Part shown: positions 1 through 6,795 of the stretch, in pieces
How positions within the stretch are numbered: position 1 is the first letter of the stretch
Layout of the letters: every line of letters begins with the position of its first letter
Assembly: GCA_021815905.1 (NCBI GenBank)
Contig: JAKAZP010000110.1
Span: 1-7,878, forward strand
Direction: 5' to 3'
Length of the DNA stretch: 7,878 bases
From: Pseudomonadota bacterium
Lineage (GTDB): Bacteria; Pseudomonadota; Gammaproteobacteria; Steroidobacterales; Steroidobacteraceae
Notes under the pieces: model-generated
The model's database searches: none
The model's input: only the letters and a program-made list of their open reading frames with translations
Told to the model about the DNA's origin: nothing
Translations under genes and position numbers: made by a program

Positions 1-754
1 CGAGCGTCTCCCCCGGCACGCCAAGCCGGTGCGTGCCGGCGAGACCCAGGCCGAGAAACAGCGCGTCGTAGTCCCGCCGCAGAAGCTCGAACTGCTCCGC
101 GCTCGCGAGCGCCCAGCCGAGCTCGAGCGTGATGCCGCCCACGGCGAGGAGCCATTCGACCTCGCGTTGAGCATAGCCGCCGGCGGTCTTGTAGGTGGCG
201 ACGCCGTACTCGTTGAGGCCGCCGGCCTTCGGCTTCGCCTCGAACAGCGTGACATCGTGACCGGCGCGCGCCAGCGCGTGCGCGCAGGCGAGACCCGCCG
301 GGCCCGCACCCAGCACCGCGACGCGACGCCCCGTCGCGGGACCGCGCTCGAATATCCGGTTGTCGGCGCTCGCCATCAGCGCATCGACCGCGTAGCGCTG
401 CAGACGGCCGATGGCGACCGGCCGTCCCTGCTGGACGTTGCGCACGCAGACCTGCTCGCACAGCACCTCGGTCGGACAATCGCGCGCGCAGAAGCCGCCG
501 AGCGGATTGGACTCGAGAATCGTCTCGGCCGCGCCGCGCACGTTGGCTTCGCCGATGCGCCGGATGAAGGAGGGCACGTCGATGCCGGTCGGGCAGGCGT
601 GCACGCACGGGGCGTCGAAGCAGTACAGGCACCGGCTCGCCTCGAGCAGCGCCTGTGCCTCGGTGAGCGGCGGCACGTGGTCGCCGAAGTTCGCGGCGTA
701 GGCCTGCGAAGTCAGGCGTCCCGGGCGGATATCCGGTCTGCGCTCCTCGCTCAT
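1..754 (-). CDS. preT: Dihydropyrimidine dehydrogenase Fe-S/FAD subunit PreT (partial, 3' end beyond window)
   Basis: The product is the electron-input subunit of bacterial dihydropyrimidine dehydrogenase. It takes electrons from NAD(P)H through FAD and Fe-S clusters to PreA, which reduces uracil or thymine to the 5,6-dihydro form in the cytoplasm. I translated 251 residues on the minus strand; the frame stays open to the window edge. Residues 42-54 hold CLYCFDAPCVHAC, followed by Cys89, 93, 99 and 103, so eight cysteines for two N-terminal clusters. Gln119 in IGRLQRYA sits where mammalian DPD has a Gln cluster ligand (recalled, not aligned). GAGPAG at 149-154 and GGLNEYGV at 178-185 mark the FAD-binding fold. 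E. coli PreT is about 410 residues, so roughly 60% is present. The ATG is preceded by GGGAG with a 6-base spacing. A separate promoter and RutR-like operator lie just upstream. A glutamate-synthase small-subunit homologue shares this fold, but the context of deoA and an NCS1 carrier favours PreT. Confidence 0.9.
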   Translation of the reverse strand, partial: MSEERRPDIRPGRLTSQAYAANFGDHVPPLTEAQALLEASRCLYCFDAPCVHACPTGIDVPSFIRRIGEANVRGAAETILESNPLGGFCARDCPTEVLCEQVCVRNVQQGRPVAIGRLQRYAVDALMASADNRIFERGPATGRRVAVLGAGPAGLACAHALARAGHDVTLFEAKPKAGGLNEYGVATYKTAGGYAQREVEWLLAVGGITLELGWALASAEQFELLRRDYDALFLGLGLAGTHRLGVPGETL

Positions 755-786
755 CCCATGCTCCCGCGCCGTGCGCGCATCCATCG

Positions 787-815
787 AGGATGCCGAAATC
801 TGACCAATTGGTCAA
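787..815 (-). promoter_or_regulatory. Candidate sigma70 promoter of preT
   Basis: Reading the minus strand, TTGACC (815-810) matches five of six -35 bases. It is followed by a 17-base spacer and CATCCT (792-787), a weak -10 with three of six matches. Transcription would start near 780, about 25 bases before the preT ATG. The -35 lies inside the RutR-like palindrome. The weak -10 limits confidence. Confidence 0.4.
800..815. promoter_or_regulatory. RutR-like operator upstream of preT
   Basis: The 16 bases CTGACCAATTGGTCAA contain a perfect 14-bp palindrome, TGACCAATTGGTCA (801-814). They match the RutR consensus TTGACCANNTGGTCAA at all but the first position. RutR is a TetR-family repressor of pyrimidine breakdown that is released by uracil or thymine. 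The site lies 46 bases upstream of the preT start and overlaps the predicted -35 box, as expected for repression. No RutR gene is in the window, so the regulator's identity is inferred from the site and the target gene. Confidence 0.75.
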
Positions 816-827
816 CCCTGGGCGCGG

Positions 828-845
828 CGCGGGCGAAGTCCCGCG
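828..845. other. Short GC stem-loop after the NCS1 transporter gene
   Basis: CGCGGG (828-833) and CCCGCG (840-845) form a perfect 6-bp stem with a 6-base loop, 18 bases after the transporter stop codon. It has no T-tract, so it is not a classical intrinsic terminator. It could slow or partly end transcription from deoA and the transporter before the preT promoter. Chance pairing is quite possible at this base composition. Confidence 0.2.
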
Positions 846-863
846 GGAAGCGGGCGGCGGTCG

Positions 864-2363
864 TCATTGGGCCTGCCCGGCGTACCCCCGCGCGAGCACC
901 CGCTTGAAACCGGCGAGGCGCATGCCGACGGCGTAGGAGAGCGCCGAGAGTCCGAGTGCGACGAACCATGCGTAATCGTACAGGCTGTCGAGAAGCGTCC
1001 CCGAGCGCGGCAGAGCCTGCGGAAGCGAGGCGTGCACGAACCCCGGCAGGCACGGGATGACACCGACCAGGAAGGCGCCCACGGCGATCGGGTTCCAGCC
1101 GCGGCGGTAGGCATAGGGACTGCCTTCGAGGCGATACAACCCCTCGACGTCGAGCGCGCGGCGGCGCAGGTAGTGGTAATCCACGATGAGGATGCCGGCC
1201 ACCGAGCCGAGAAGCGCCGAGTAGCCGACCAGCCAGGTGGAGATGTATCCATGCGTGCTCGCAAGGATCTTCCACGGCATCATCAGGATCGCAATCGACG
1301 CGGTGATGGTGCCTCCCGCCCGGTAACTGATGCGCTTGGGGGAGAGCGAGGAGAAGTCGAACGCGGGACCGACGAGATTGGCCGCGAGGTTCACGCTGAT
1401 CGTGTCGATGAGCAGCACGATCAGAGCGACCAGCACGGCCGCGCCCCGCATGCGGCCGGCGAGCGTCACCGGATCCCAGATCGCCTGGCCGTAGATCACC
1501 ACCGTGGCGGAAGTCACGAACACGGCGAGCGCCGCGAGCAGACCCATGGGCGCGGGCAGCCCGATCGCCTGACCCACGAGTTGATCCCGCTGCGAGCGCG
1601 CGAAGCGGGTGAAGTCCGGAATGTTGAGTGCCAGCGTCGACCAGAAGCCCACCATGGCCGTGAGCGACGGCCAGAACACCGCGTAGAAGCGCCCGCTGCG
1701 GGGCGAGCCGCTCACGAACTGCGAGGGCCGGTGCACCATCGGACCGAAGCCGCCCGCCTTGTGGTAAGCCCAGATGAGCAGCATCGCGCAGATCACGACC
1801 TTGATCGGCGCGGTGTAGGTTTCCAGGCGGCGAATGGACTCGATGCCGTGGACGATGAAATAGAACTGCAGCAGCCAGAAGACGAGGAAGCACGCGCTCT
1901 GCCAGGCGTTGATGCCGAGCAGGGGAAGTCTCGGCCCCCCGAGCGGATGGCCCATGAGCACACCGATCAGGGCGTAGATCATCAAACCGCCGAACCAGCT
2001 CTGGATGCCGTACCAGCCGCAGGCCACCAGCGCGCGCAGCATCGCCGGGAGCCGCGCCCCGAGCGTGCCGAACGAGCAGCGCGCGAGCACCGCATACGGA
2101 ATGCCGTACCTCGCGCCCGCATGCCCGATGAGCAGCATCGGGACCAGCACGATGAGGTTGCCGAGCGTCACGGTGAAGATGGCCTGGTGCGCCGACATCC
2201 CCTCGCCCACCAGGCCCGCCGCGAGCGTGTAGGCCGGGACACACATGACCATCCCGAGCCAGAGCGCCGCGTAGTGATACCAGCGCCACGTGCGCCGTTC
2301 CACGGGCGTGGGCGCCAGGTCCGGGTTCCACAGCTCCACGGTCTGTTCGTTCACGGCGTTCAT
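864..2363 (-). CDS. NCS1-family nucleobase/hydantoin:cation symporter
   Basis: A 499-residue inner-membrane carrier of the nucleobase:cation symporter-1 family (relatives: Mhp1, PucI, CodB), probably importing uracil, thymine or a related ring compound with Na+ or H+. Family marks include NPDLAPTP near residue 13, RTWRWYHYAALWLGMV (24-39), GNLIVLVPMLLIGHAG (68-83) and YGIPYAVLARCSFG (86-99). Also present are CGWYGIQSW (115-123), ALNIPDFTRF (245-254) and NLAANLVGPAFDFS (325-338). Trp117 and Gln121 coincide with the ligand-binding Trp117 and Gln121 of Mhp1; Trp241 and Asn325 may match its Trp220 and Asn318 (from memory). About twelve hydrophobic segments are visible and the length is typical. 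The ATG at 2363 was chosen because upstream codons lie inside deoA and read as Arg-rich shadow; the Shine-Dalgarno is weak (GGGGCGA). Only 34 bases separate it from deoA, so the two are likely co-transcribed. Exact substrate cannot be read from sequence. Confidence 0.9.
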   Translation of the reverse strand: MNAVNEQTVELWNPDLAPTPVERRTWRWYHYAALWLGMVMCVPAYTLAAGLVGEGMSAHQAIFTVTLGNLIVLVPMLLIGHAGARYGIPYAVLARCSFGTLGARLPAMLRALVACGWYGIQSWFGGLMIYALIGVLMGHPLGGPRLPLLGINAWQSACFLVFWLLQFYFIVHGIESIRRLETYTAPIKVVICAMLLIWAYHKAGGFGPMVHRPSQFVSGSPRSGRFYAVFWPSLTAMVGFWSTLALNIPDFTRFARSQRDQLVGQAIGLPAPMGLLAALAVFVTSATVVIYGQAIWDPVTLAGRMRGAAVLVALIVLLIDTISVNLAANLVGPAFDFSSLSPKRISYRAGGTITASIAILMMPWKILASTHGYISTWLVGYSALLGSVAGILIVDYHYLRRRALDVEGLYRLEGSPYAYRRGWNPIAVGAFLVGVIPCLPGFVHASLPQALPRSGTLLDSLYDYAWFVALGLSALSYAVGMRLAGFKRVLARGYAGQAQ

Positions 2364-2397
2364 GCGATTTCGCCCCGTATCGGCCGCTCGCGGTGTT

Positions 2398-3720
2398 TCA
2401 GGCCGCCGCCAGGATCTCATGGACGACCGGAGGCGGCGCAACCGGCTGGTCGGCCAGCGACACGGCTCCCCGCAGCACCTCGGTCGCCCGTCGCACCTGC
2501 TGCGCGGAGCGCGCATGCAGCATCGCGAGCGGCCCGTCCTTACCGACACGCGTTCCGATGCCCGATACCTCGGTGAAGCCTACCGCGAGATCGAGCGCTT
2601 CGCCCGCGACCTGCCGGCCCCCTCCGAGCTCCACCAGGAGGCTCCCGACGGCGCGGGCGTCGACGGTCGCGACCCAGCCTGCCTCGGCGGGGAAGATCGG
2701 CTCGACGAGCGGCGCCTTCGGCAGATACCGCGAGGCGCCCGTCAGCAGGTCGCGCGGCCCCCCGAGCTCGGCCACCATGCGCGCGAATCGCTCGGCCGCC
2801 TCCCCCGAGCGCATCGCGGCCTCGGCTTGTCGGCGCGCCTGCGCCGCGTCCGCGGCGAGTCCCCCCATGACCAGCATCTCAGACACCAGCGCGAAGACCA
2901 CTTCCGCCAGGCGCGCCTCGCGCGCTTCGCCCGTGAGGAAGGCGATCACCTCGGCGATCTCGAGCGCATTGCCGACGCTCCAGCCGAGCGGCTGCGACAT
3001 GTCGGTGATCGCGGCGTGGGTCGGGAGGCCCGCGCTGCCGGCGACGCCGATGATGCTGCGGGCGAGCGCCTTGGACTCCTCCAGCGTCCGCATGAATGCG
3101 CCCGAGCCGGTCTTGACGTCCATGACGAGCGCATCGAGCCCGGCGGCGATCTTCTTCGAGAGGATGGACGCGGTGATGAGGGGGATCGACTCGACCGTCG
3201 CCGTCACGTCGCGGATGGCGTAGAGCCGCCGGTCCGCCGGCGCGAGATCGTCGGTCTGGCCGATGATGGCGCAGCCGGCCGAGGCCACCACTCTGCGAAA
3301 CTCCGCCACGGTCGGCGTCGAGCGATAGCCGGGAATGGCATCGAGCTTGTCGAGCGTCCCGCCGGTATGGCCGAGACCGCGACCGGAGATCATCGGAACG
3401 AAGCAGCCGCAGGCGGCGGCGAGCGGGGCGAGCACGAAGCTCACCTTGTCGCCCACGCCGCCGGTGGAGTGCTTGTCGATGACCGGACCGCGGGCGCGCA
3501 GCTCCTCCCAGCCGAGCCGCACCCCGGAACGGGCCATCGCCGTCGTGAGCGCCCCGGCCTCGGCGAAGCTCATGGACCTGAAGTACACCGCCATCGCGAG
3601 CGCGGCGACCTGCTCCGTCGGAATGGAACAGTCCGCCAGGCCCCTCACGAAGAACTCGATCTCCTCCTGCGTCAGCGCCGCTCCATCGCGCTTCTTGCGA
3701 ATGAGATCCTTGAAGATCAT
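2398..3720 (-). CDS. deoA: Thymidine phosphorylase
   Basis: A 440-residue cytoplasmic enzyme, the same length as E. coli DeoA. It uses phosphate to split thymidine or deoxyuridine into the free base and 2-deoxyribose-1-phosphate. The phosphate-binding KHSTGGVGDK is at 83-92 and the family signature SGRGLGHTGGTLDKL at 112-126. YAIRDVTATVESIPLITASI begins at 167, giving Arg170, Ser185 and Lys189, one position from E. coli Arg171, Ser186 and Lys190, which bind the pyrimidine. DALVMDVKTGSGAFM (196-210) is also conserved, so it appears intact and active. The ATG at 3720 is preceded by GGGAG with 9 bases spacing, and MIFKDLIRKKRDG matches the family N terminus. It is followed closely by the NCS1 transporter, probably one transcript, and preceded by a 213-base spacer with a hairpin. 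Products feed the two branches suggested by its neighbours: base to preT, sugar to the aldehyde dehydrogenase side. A broader pyrimidine-nucleoside phosphorylase activity is possible. Confidence 0.95.
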   Translation of the reverse strand: MIFKDLIRKKRDGAALTQEEIEFFVRGLADCSIPTEQVAALAMAVYFRSMSFAEAGALTTAMARSGVRLGWEELRARGPVIDKHSTGGVGDKVSFVLAPLAAACGCFVPMISGRGLGHTGGTLDKLDAIPGYRSTPTVAEFRRVVASAGCAIIGQTDDLAPADRRLYAIRDVTATVESIPLITASILSKKIAAGLDALVMDVKTGSGAFMRTLEESKALARSIIGVAGSAGLPTHAAITDMSQPLGWSVGNALEIAEVIAFLTGEAREARLAEVVFALVSEMLVMGGLAADAAQARRQAEAAMRSGEAAERFARMVAELGGPRDLLTGASRYLPKAPLVEPIFPAEAGWVATVDARAVGSLLVELGGGRQVAGEALDLAVGFTEVSGIGTRVGKDGPLAMLHARSAQQVRRATEVLRGAVSLADQPVAPPPVVHEILAAA

Positions 3721-3828
3721 GCAGCGGGCTCCCGGTATCGCGCGTTTCCCGACCGCAACGTCATCGCCTCCCGACGCCGAGAGCGCGCCCGGCGCACGGG
3801 GGACGCCCGCTCCCGCCCGGCGATCGCC

Positions 3829-3866
3829 CCGGCCGCGGAGCGCCCCGTCGGAGCGACCGCGGCCGG
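3829..3866. other. Strong GC-rich inverted repeat between the receptor gene and deoA
   Basis: CCGGCCGCGG (3829-3838) and CCGCGGCCGG (3857-3866) are perfect 10-base inverted repeats around an 18-base loop. They lie about 70 bases after the receptor stop codon. Right beside them is the perfect palindrome GGCGATCGCC (3819-3828). No T-tract follows on the minus strand, so this is not a textbook intrinsic terminator. It could partly terminate transcription or shield the receptor mRNA, setting a different level for deoA. I see no good promoter in the 3721-3933 spacer, which is uniformly GC-rich. Confidence 0.45.
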
Positions 3867-3933
3867 AGCCATTCCACCTACCCCTGGCGCGTCCGTTGCG
3901 CGTCCCGGCGCGACGGCGATCCCGCGTCCGCGC

Positions 3934-6339
3934 TCAGAAGAACTTCGCCGTGACCGACAGTCCCGCGAACAGCGGCGGCTCGTACGCCACCCAGTTGTAG
4001 GTCGTGACCACCTGCGGCGGCTCTGCGACCTGGGAGAAGTAGATCGCGTGCCGGTTGAAGATGTTGTCGATGTTCAGCTCGAACCGGACCGACTGCAGGG
4101 TCCTCGCCTCCATCCGCCAGGTGTAGGCGCCCGCGAAGTTCACCAGCGCGAAACCCCCGAGCTGGTAGGGTGTGGTTACGCCGGTGTTGAAGTCCTGCAT
4201 GTACTCCGATCCGGTGTAATGCCCGTTCAGGCTCGCGTACCAGGGACCGTTGCTGTAATTGAGGAACACGTTCCCGCTCACCACCGGAATCTCCGGCCGC
4301 CACTGGCCGGAAGTCACCGTGGCGCCGTTCGAGTTGGTGAAATTCGAGGTGTATTTCGCGCTGGTGTAATTGGCATTGGCCTCGAGCTGCAGGTGGTACG
4401 GCAGCGCGACCATGCCGTCGAGATTGACACCCTTGAAGTCCGCGGTACCGGAGTTGTACGTCACGGTGATGCCCGTGATGTCGTTGTAGTTGGAGCTGAA
4501 GATATTGGTGAAATTCCGGTTGAAGATCGAGATGCCCCACTTGTAGACGCCGTTGTTGAAACGGATGCCGGCATCGACGTTGGCGACGTATTCGGGCTGC
4601 ACGCCTATCGGGCCCGGGATCTGGCCGAGCGGCGGCGACTGCGAGCTGATCACACCGTAGAGCGCGCTGATGTTGGGCGCCTTGGACGACTTGCCGAAAT
4701 TGACGTACGCATTCCAGTCCGGCGTGAAGGCGTAATTGACGCCGATCGACGGCTCCACCCACGAGTAGACGCCCGTGACCGAGCCGGAGTAGCGGTAGAA
4801 ATACCCCATGTTGTCGTTGGCCGTCTCCGACAGGTGATTCCACTTGACGCCCGGGTAGATGTGCAGCTTGTGATCGAGCAGCGCGATGCTGTCCTGCAGG
4901 TATCCGTCGAAGAAAAGCTGCTGGTCGTGCTCGAGCCAGGCCATGTTGTAGCCGGAGATGATCGGTGACGGGTAGCTGCCGTACCAGGACTCCTCGGACA
5001 GCGCATTGGCGACGTAGTACATCGCCCCCGCCTCCACCGTGTTGTCCGGCAGGAGGAAGGTGAGATTGCCCAGCGCGCCGGTATTGGAGTAATTGTTGAC
5101 GTAATGCTGATAGGCCGAGCCCGCCGCGGCTGAACCGAACTTCGCGGTCGCGGCCGCGCAGTTGTAGACGTTCGGGTACGTATTGGGGTCGCCGTTGAAG
5201 ACGTACCCGTTGAGCGCGTTGCAGCTCTTGAAGGTCACCGGCAGATCGTATGAGAAGCCGTTGTAGATCCCGCCCGGATTGCTTCCAGGGGTATTCGTGG
5301 GGTTGTTGGCGGTCGAATAGATCGGGTTGGACCAGGCGGTGCGATTATTGGTCGTGCCGCTGTAGAAGGCCTTCACTTCCCCGATCATCCGCGGATTGAG
5401 CAGCGATTTCGCGGTCAGGATCACGTGCGTCGCGTGCGATCCCTGGTTCTTGAACCCGGCGCTCGTCGGCCAGTTGTACCGGAAGCTGGTGGCGAGCGGC
5501 TGCGGAATCGGGCCGTCCGGGATGTTGGGGGCGCTGTCGTCGTTCTCGAGCGCGACCAGCGAGACCTTGCCGGACGAGGTCGGCTGCACCACCGCGAGAT
5601 AGTACGAATTGATCTGGCCGTTCACTTCGTTCCAGAATCCGTTGAACTTGGTCTGCTGGATCTTGGCGAGCACGTTGAGGCCGCCCCATCCGTCCAGCGC
5701 CCCCGAGTTGACCGACACGCCGTATCTCCTCTCCGTCCCGCCCCCCTGGTACATGCCGCCGGTGCCCGAGAGCGCCAGGTAGAAATCACGCGTCGGCAGC
5801 GCCGGCTCGAACGCGAGCGTGCCGCCGAGGGAATCCACCGAGGTCTTCGACGGCACATTGGCGCCGCTGTAGACCTTGACGGTGCTCACCTGGCTCATGT
5901 CCATGGGCGTCACGAACGGCGCATCGCCCGCGCCGTATACCCCGCCGAGGAACGTGTTGATGATCGGCACGCCGTCGTAGGTGGTGCCGACCTGGGTGCT
6001 GCTGAAGCCGTCCAGCGTGAACAGATTGTCGCCGACGAGCAGGCCGCCCGGGCCGATCGCCTGCGAGTTGAATCCCGGCACGTTCTGCAGCACCGAGATG
6101 GGGGTCATGGCCGGGCTGATGTGGGTGAATTGGATCGGGTTGACGGTGGCGACCGCCTCTTCCTGCGCCACGATGGTCACTCTGTGCAGCGTGACCGCAC
6201 TTTCCTGGTCCGTGGAGCTCTGATCGCCATTTTGCGCCGCCGCGATCCCCGGCGCGGCCGCGAGCAGCGCCATGCACGGAACGACGACCGACATCGGAGC
6301 CAGGATCTGTCGTACAGCCTTGCGGATCTCAATGGACAT
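3934..6339 (-). CDS. TonB-dependent outer-membrane receptor
   Basis: An 801-residue outer-membrane beta-barrel receptor for TonB/ExbBD-driven uptake. Residues 1-35 form a signal peptide (RKAVRQ, then a hydrophobic stretch, cut after GIAAA). A likely TonB box lies in TLHRVTIVAQ (50-59). The plug covers roughly 60-180, with ISVLQNVPGFN (81-91), FTLDGF, TYDGVPI (120-126), VSTVKVYSGANVP (151-163) and LGGTLAF (171-177). The barrel follows, rich in Tyr, Asn, Ser and Gly, ends in FELNIDNIFN (753-762) and closes with the terminal Phe needed for barrel assembly. No N-terminal signalling (STN) extension is present. Mature Cys residues are only 373 and 394, perhaps an external-loop disulfide. The ATG at 6339 has GGAG 8 bases upstream and is preferred to an in-frame GTG at 6363. 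Substrate is unknown; position next to deoA and a nucleobase carrier suggests nucleosides or related compounds, but this is inference only. Confidence 0.9.
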   Translation of the reverse strand: MSIEIRKAVRQILAPMSVVVPCMALLAAAPGIAAAQNGDQSSTDQESAVTLHRVTIVAQEEAVATVNPIQFTHISPAMTPISVLQNVPGFNSQAIGPGGLLVGDNLFTLDGFSSTQVGTTYDGVPIINTFLGGVYGAGDAPFVTPMDMSQVSTVKVYSGANVPSKTSVDSLGGTLAFEPALPTRDFYLALSGTGGMYQGGGTERRYGVSVNSGALDGWGGLNVLAKIQQTKFNGFWNEVNGQINSYYLAVVQPTSSGKVSLVALENDDSAPNIPDGPIPQPLATSFRYNWPTSAGFKNQGSHATHVILTAKSLLNPRMIGEVKAFYSGTTNNRTAWSNPIYSTANNPTNTPGSNPGGIYNGFSYDLPVTFKSCNALNGYVFNGDPNTYPNVYNCAAATAKFGSAAAGSAYQHYVNNYSNTGALGNLTFLLPDNTVEAGAMYYVANALSEESWYGSYPSPIISGYNMAWLEHDQQLFFDGYLQDSIALLDHKLHIYPGVKWNHLSETANDNMGYFYRYSGSVTGVYSWVEPSIGVNYAFTPDWNAYVNFGKSSKAPNISALYGVISSQSPPLGQIPGPIGVQPEYVANVDAGIRFNNGVYKWGISIFNRNFTNIFSSNYNDITGITVTYNSGTADFKGVNLDGMVALPYHLQLEANANYTSAKYTSNFTNSNGATVTSGQWRPEIPVVSGNVFLNYSNGPWYASLNGHYTGSEYMQDFNTGVTTPYQLGGFALVNFAGAYTWRMEARTLQSVRFELNIDNIFNRHAIYFSQVAEPPQVVTTYNWVAYEPPLFAGLSVTAKFF

Positions 6340-6455
6340 TGCAGGATCTCCAGGTATGGTCACAACACGGCCGCGCCACCGGAAACGGGTGATTCCCGAT
6401 CGGCCGGCCGTGCTGACCGATGGGCGGAATTCACTATTGTTGTCGCAGGCCTACA

Positions 6456-6490
6456 ATCTTATTGGCCGAACGTTACATTCGTATTACATT
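6456..6490 (-). promoter_or_regulatory. Direct repeat TTACATT with 11-base period and nearby -10-like box
   Basis: TTACATT occurs at 6473-6479 and again at 6484-6490, one helical turn apart (minus strand: AATGTAA, four bases, AATGTAA). Eleven bases further on the minus strand is TAAGAT (6461-6456), four of six matches to a -10 box, with no recognisable -35. Direct half-sites at 11-base spacing standing in for a -35 are the usual arrangement at PhoB/OmpR-family activated promoters. The motif itself is not a recognised consensus, so the call is tentative. Confidence 0.3.
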
Positions 6491-6527
6491 GATTTTGCGT
6501 CATGACACTCCCCGCGACACCTTCTTC

Positions 6528-6539
6528 TAAAACGTTTAA
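6528..6539. promoter_or_regulatory. Candidate LacI-family-type operator near the receptor promoter
   Basis: TAAAACGTTTAA has a perfect core AAACGTTT (6530-6537) and pairs at five of six positions about a central CG. LacI-family operators commonly have such a central CG palindrome. It begins only some 7 bases downstream of the start point predicted from the 6581-6553 promoter, a position that suits a repressor. A short palindrome in AT-rich DNA can arise by chance, and no regulator gene is visible. Confidence 0.3.
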
Positions 6540-6552
6540 CCTCAGACATTAA

Positions 6553-6581
6553 ACGATAGACCGGCCGTGATGGCCTGTCAA
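6553..6581 (-). promoter_or_regulatory. Sigma70-type promoter for the receptor gene
   Basis: On the minus strand a perfect TTGACA (6581-6576) is followed by a 17-base spacer and TATCGT (6558-6553), four of six matches to the -10 consensus. Transcription would start near 6546 and run toward the receptor gene, giving a leader of about 205 bases. It is the best promoter match I could find in the window. Confidence 0.6.
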
Positions 6582-6681
6582 TCGCAAGGAACGGGCGCCT
6601 CCCTGGCGGAACAGCGGACGTTGCGAGCGGACAACAGTCGCCGTGCGGCGCGCGGTCGCCAACTCGTCCGCGCGCCGGGGG

Positions 6682-6712
6682 CCGCCGGTCGCCTCGCGCG
6701 ACCGTCCGGCGG
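6682..6712. other. GC-rich stem-loop downstream of the aldehyde dehydrogenase gene
   Basis: CGGTCGC (6686-6692) and GCGACCG (6698-6704) form a 7-bp stem with a 5-base loop. It is extended by CCGC (6682-6685) with GCGG (6709-6712) across a 4-base bulge. It lies about 84 bases after the aldehyde dehydrogenase stop and before the receptor promoter. There is no T-tract, so at most it is a weak or factor-assisted end of transcription, or a 3' protective structure. Confidence 0.3.
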
Positions 6713-6795
6713 TTCGAAGGAGCGAATCCCGCGATGTTCCACCCATCCTTCGCAGATCCCCCATGCATGTCGGTCGGCGCGGTTCGGCTCGCCGC

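Larger units (their letters stand above)
6340..6795. other. 456-base non-coding regulatory region upstream of the receptor gene
   Basis: No convincing gene is present. The part near the aldehyde dehydrogenase end (about 6600-6795) is GC-rich and holds a stem-loop. The middle (about 6425-6560) is clearly AT-rich against its surroundings and carries a promoter, an AAACGTTT palindrome and an 11-base-spaced direct repeat, all listed separately. The predicted transcript would have a leader of about 200 bases before the receptor ATG, unless a nearer promoter is used. Its size and composition mark it as the main control region in the window. Confidence 0.6.

Noticed and set aside
29..907. Long plus-strand open frame of 292 codons opposite preT
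   Set aside because: Its product is Arg/Ala/Gly-rich with no recognisable domain, while the opposite strand encodes a clear PreT with Fe-S and FAD motifs. It is a shadow typical of GC-rich DNA.
867..2576. Plus-strand frame of 569 codons opposite the NCS1 transporter
   Set aside because: The translation is an Arg/His/Glu-rich low-information sequence. The minus strand encodes a well-conserved membrane carrier over the same bases.
2290..4968. Plus-strand frame of 892 codons spanning deoA and part of the receptor gene
   Set aside because: It crosses three real genes and two spacers, has no family motif and has the composition of antisense GC-rich sequence.
6357..6362. TGGTCA, half of a RutR-like site, close to the receptor ribosome binding site
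   Set aside because: No matching TGACCA half lies at the required spacing, so it is a chance hexamer.
6430..6457. Plus-strand promoter-like pair TTCACT-16-TACAAT
   Set aside because: The -35 is weak and no plus-strand gene follows. An antisense transcript cannot be excluded but nothing else supports it.
5425..6492. Plus-strand frame of 355 codons opposite the receptor N terminus
   Set aside because: It runs antisense to the signal peptide and plug of the receptor, and its composition is that of a shadow.
6484..6549. 21-codon frame directly after the receptor promoter, as a possible leader peptide
   Set aside because: Its ATG lies only four bases past the -10 box, upstream of the expected start point, and it has no ribosome binding site or attenuator structure after it.
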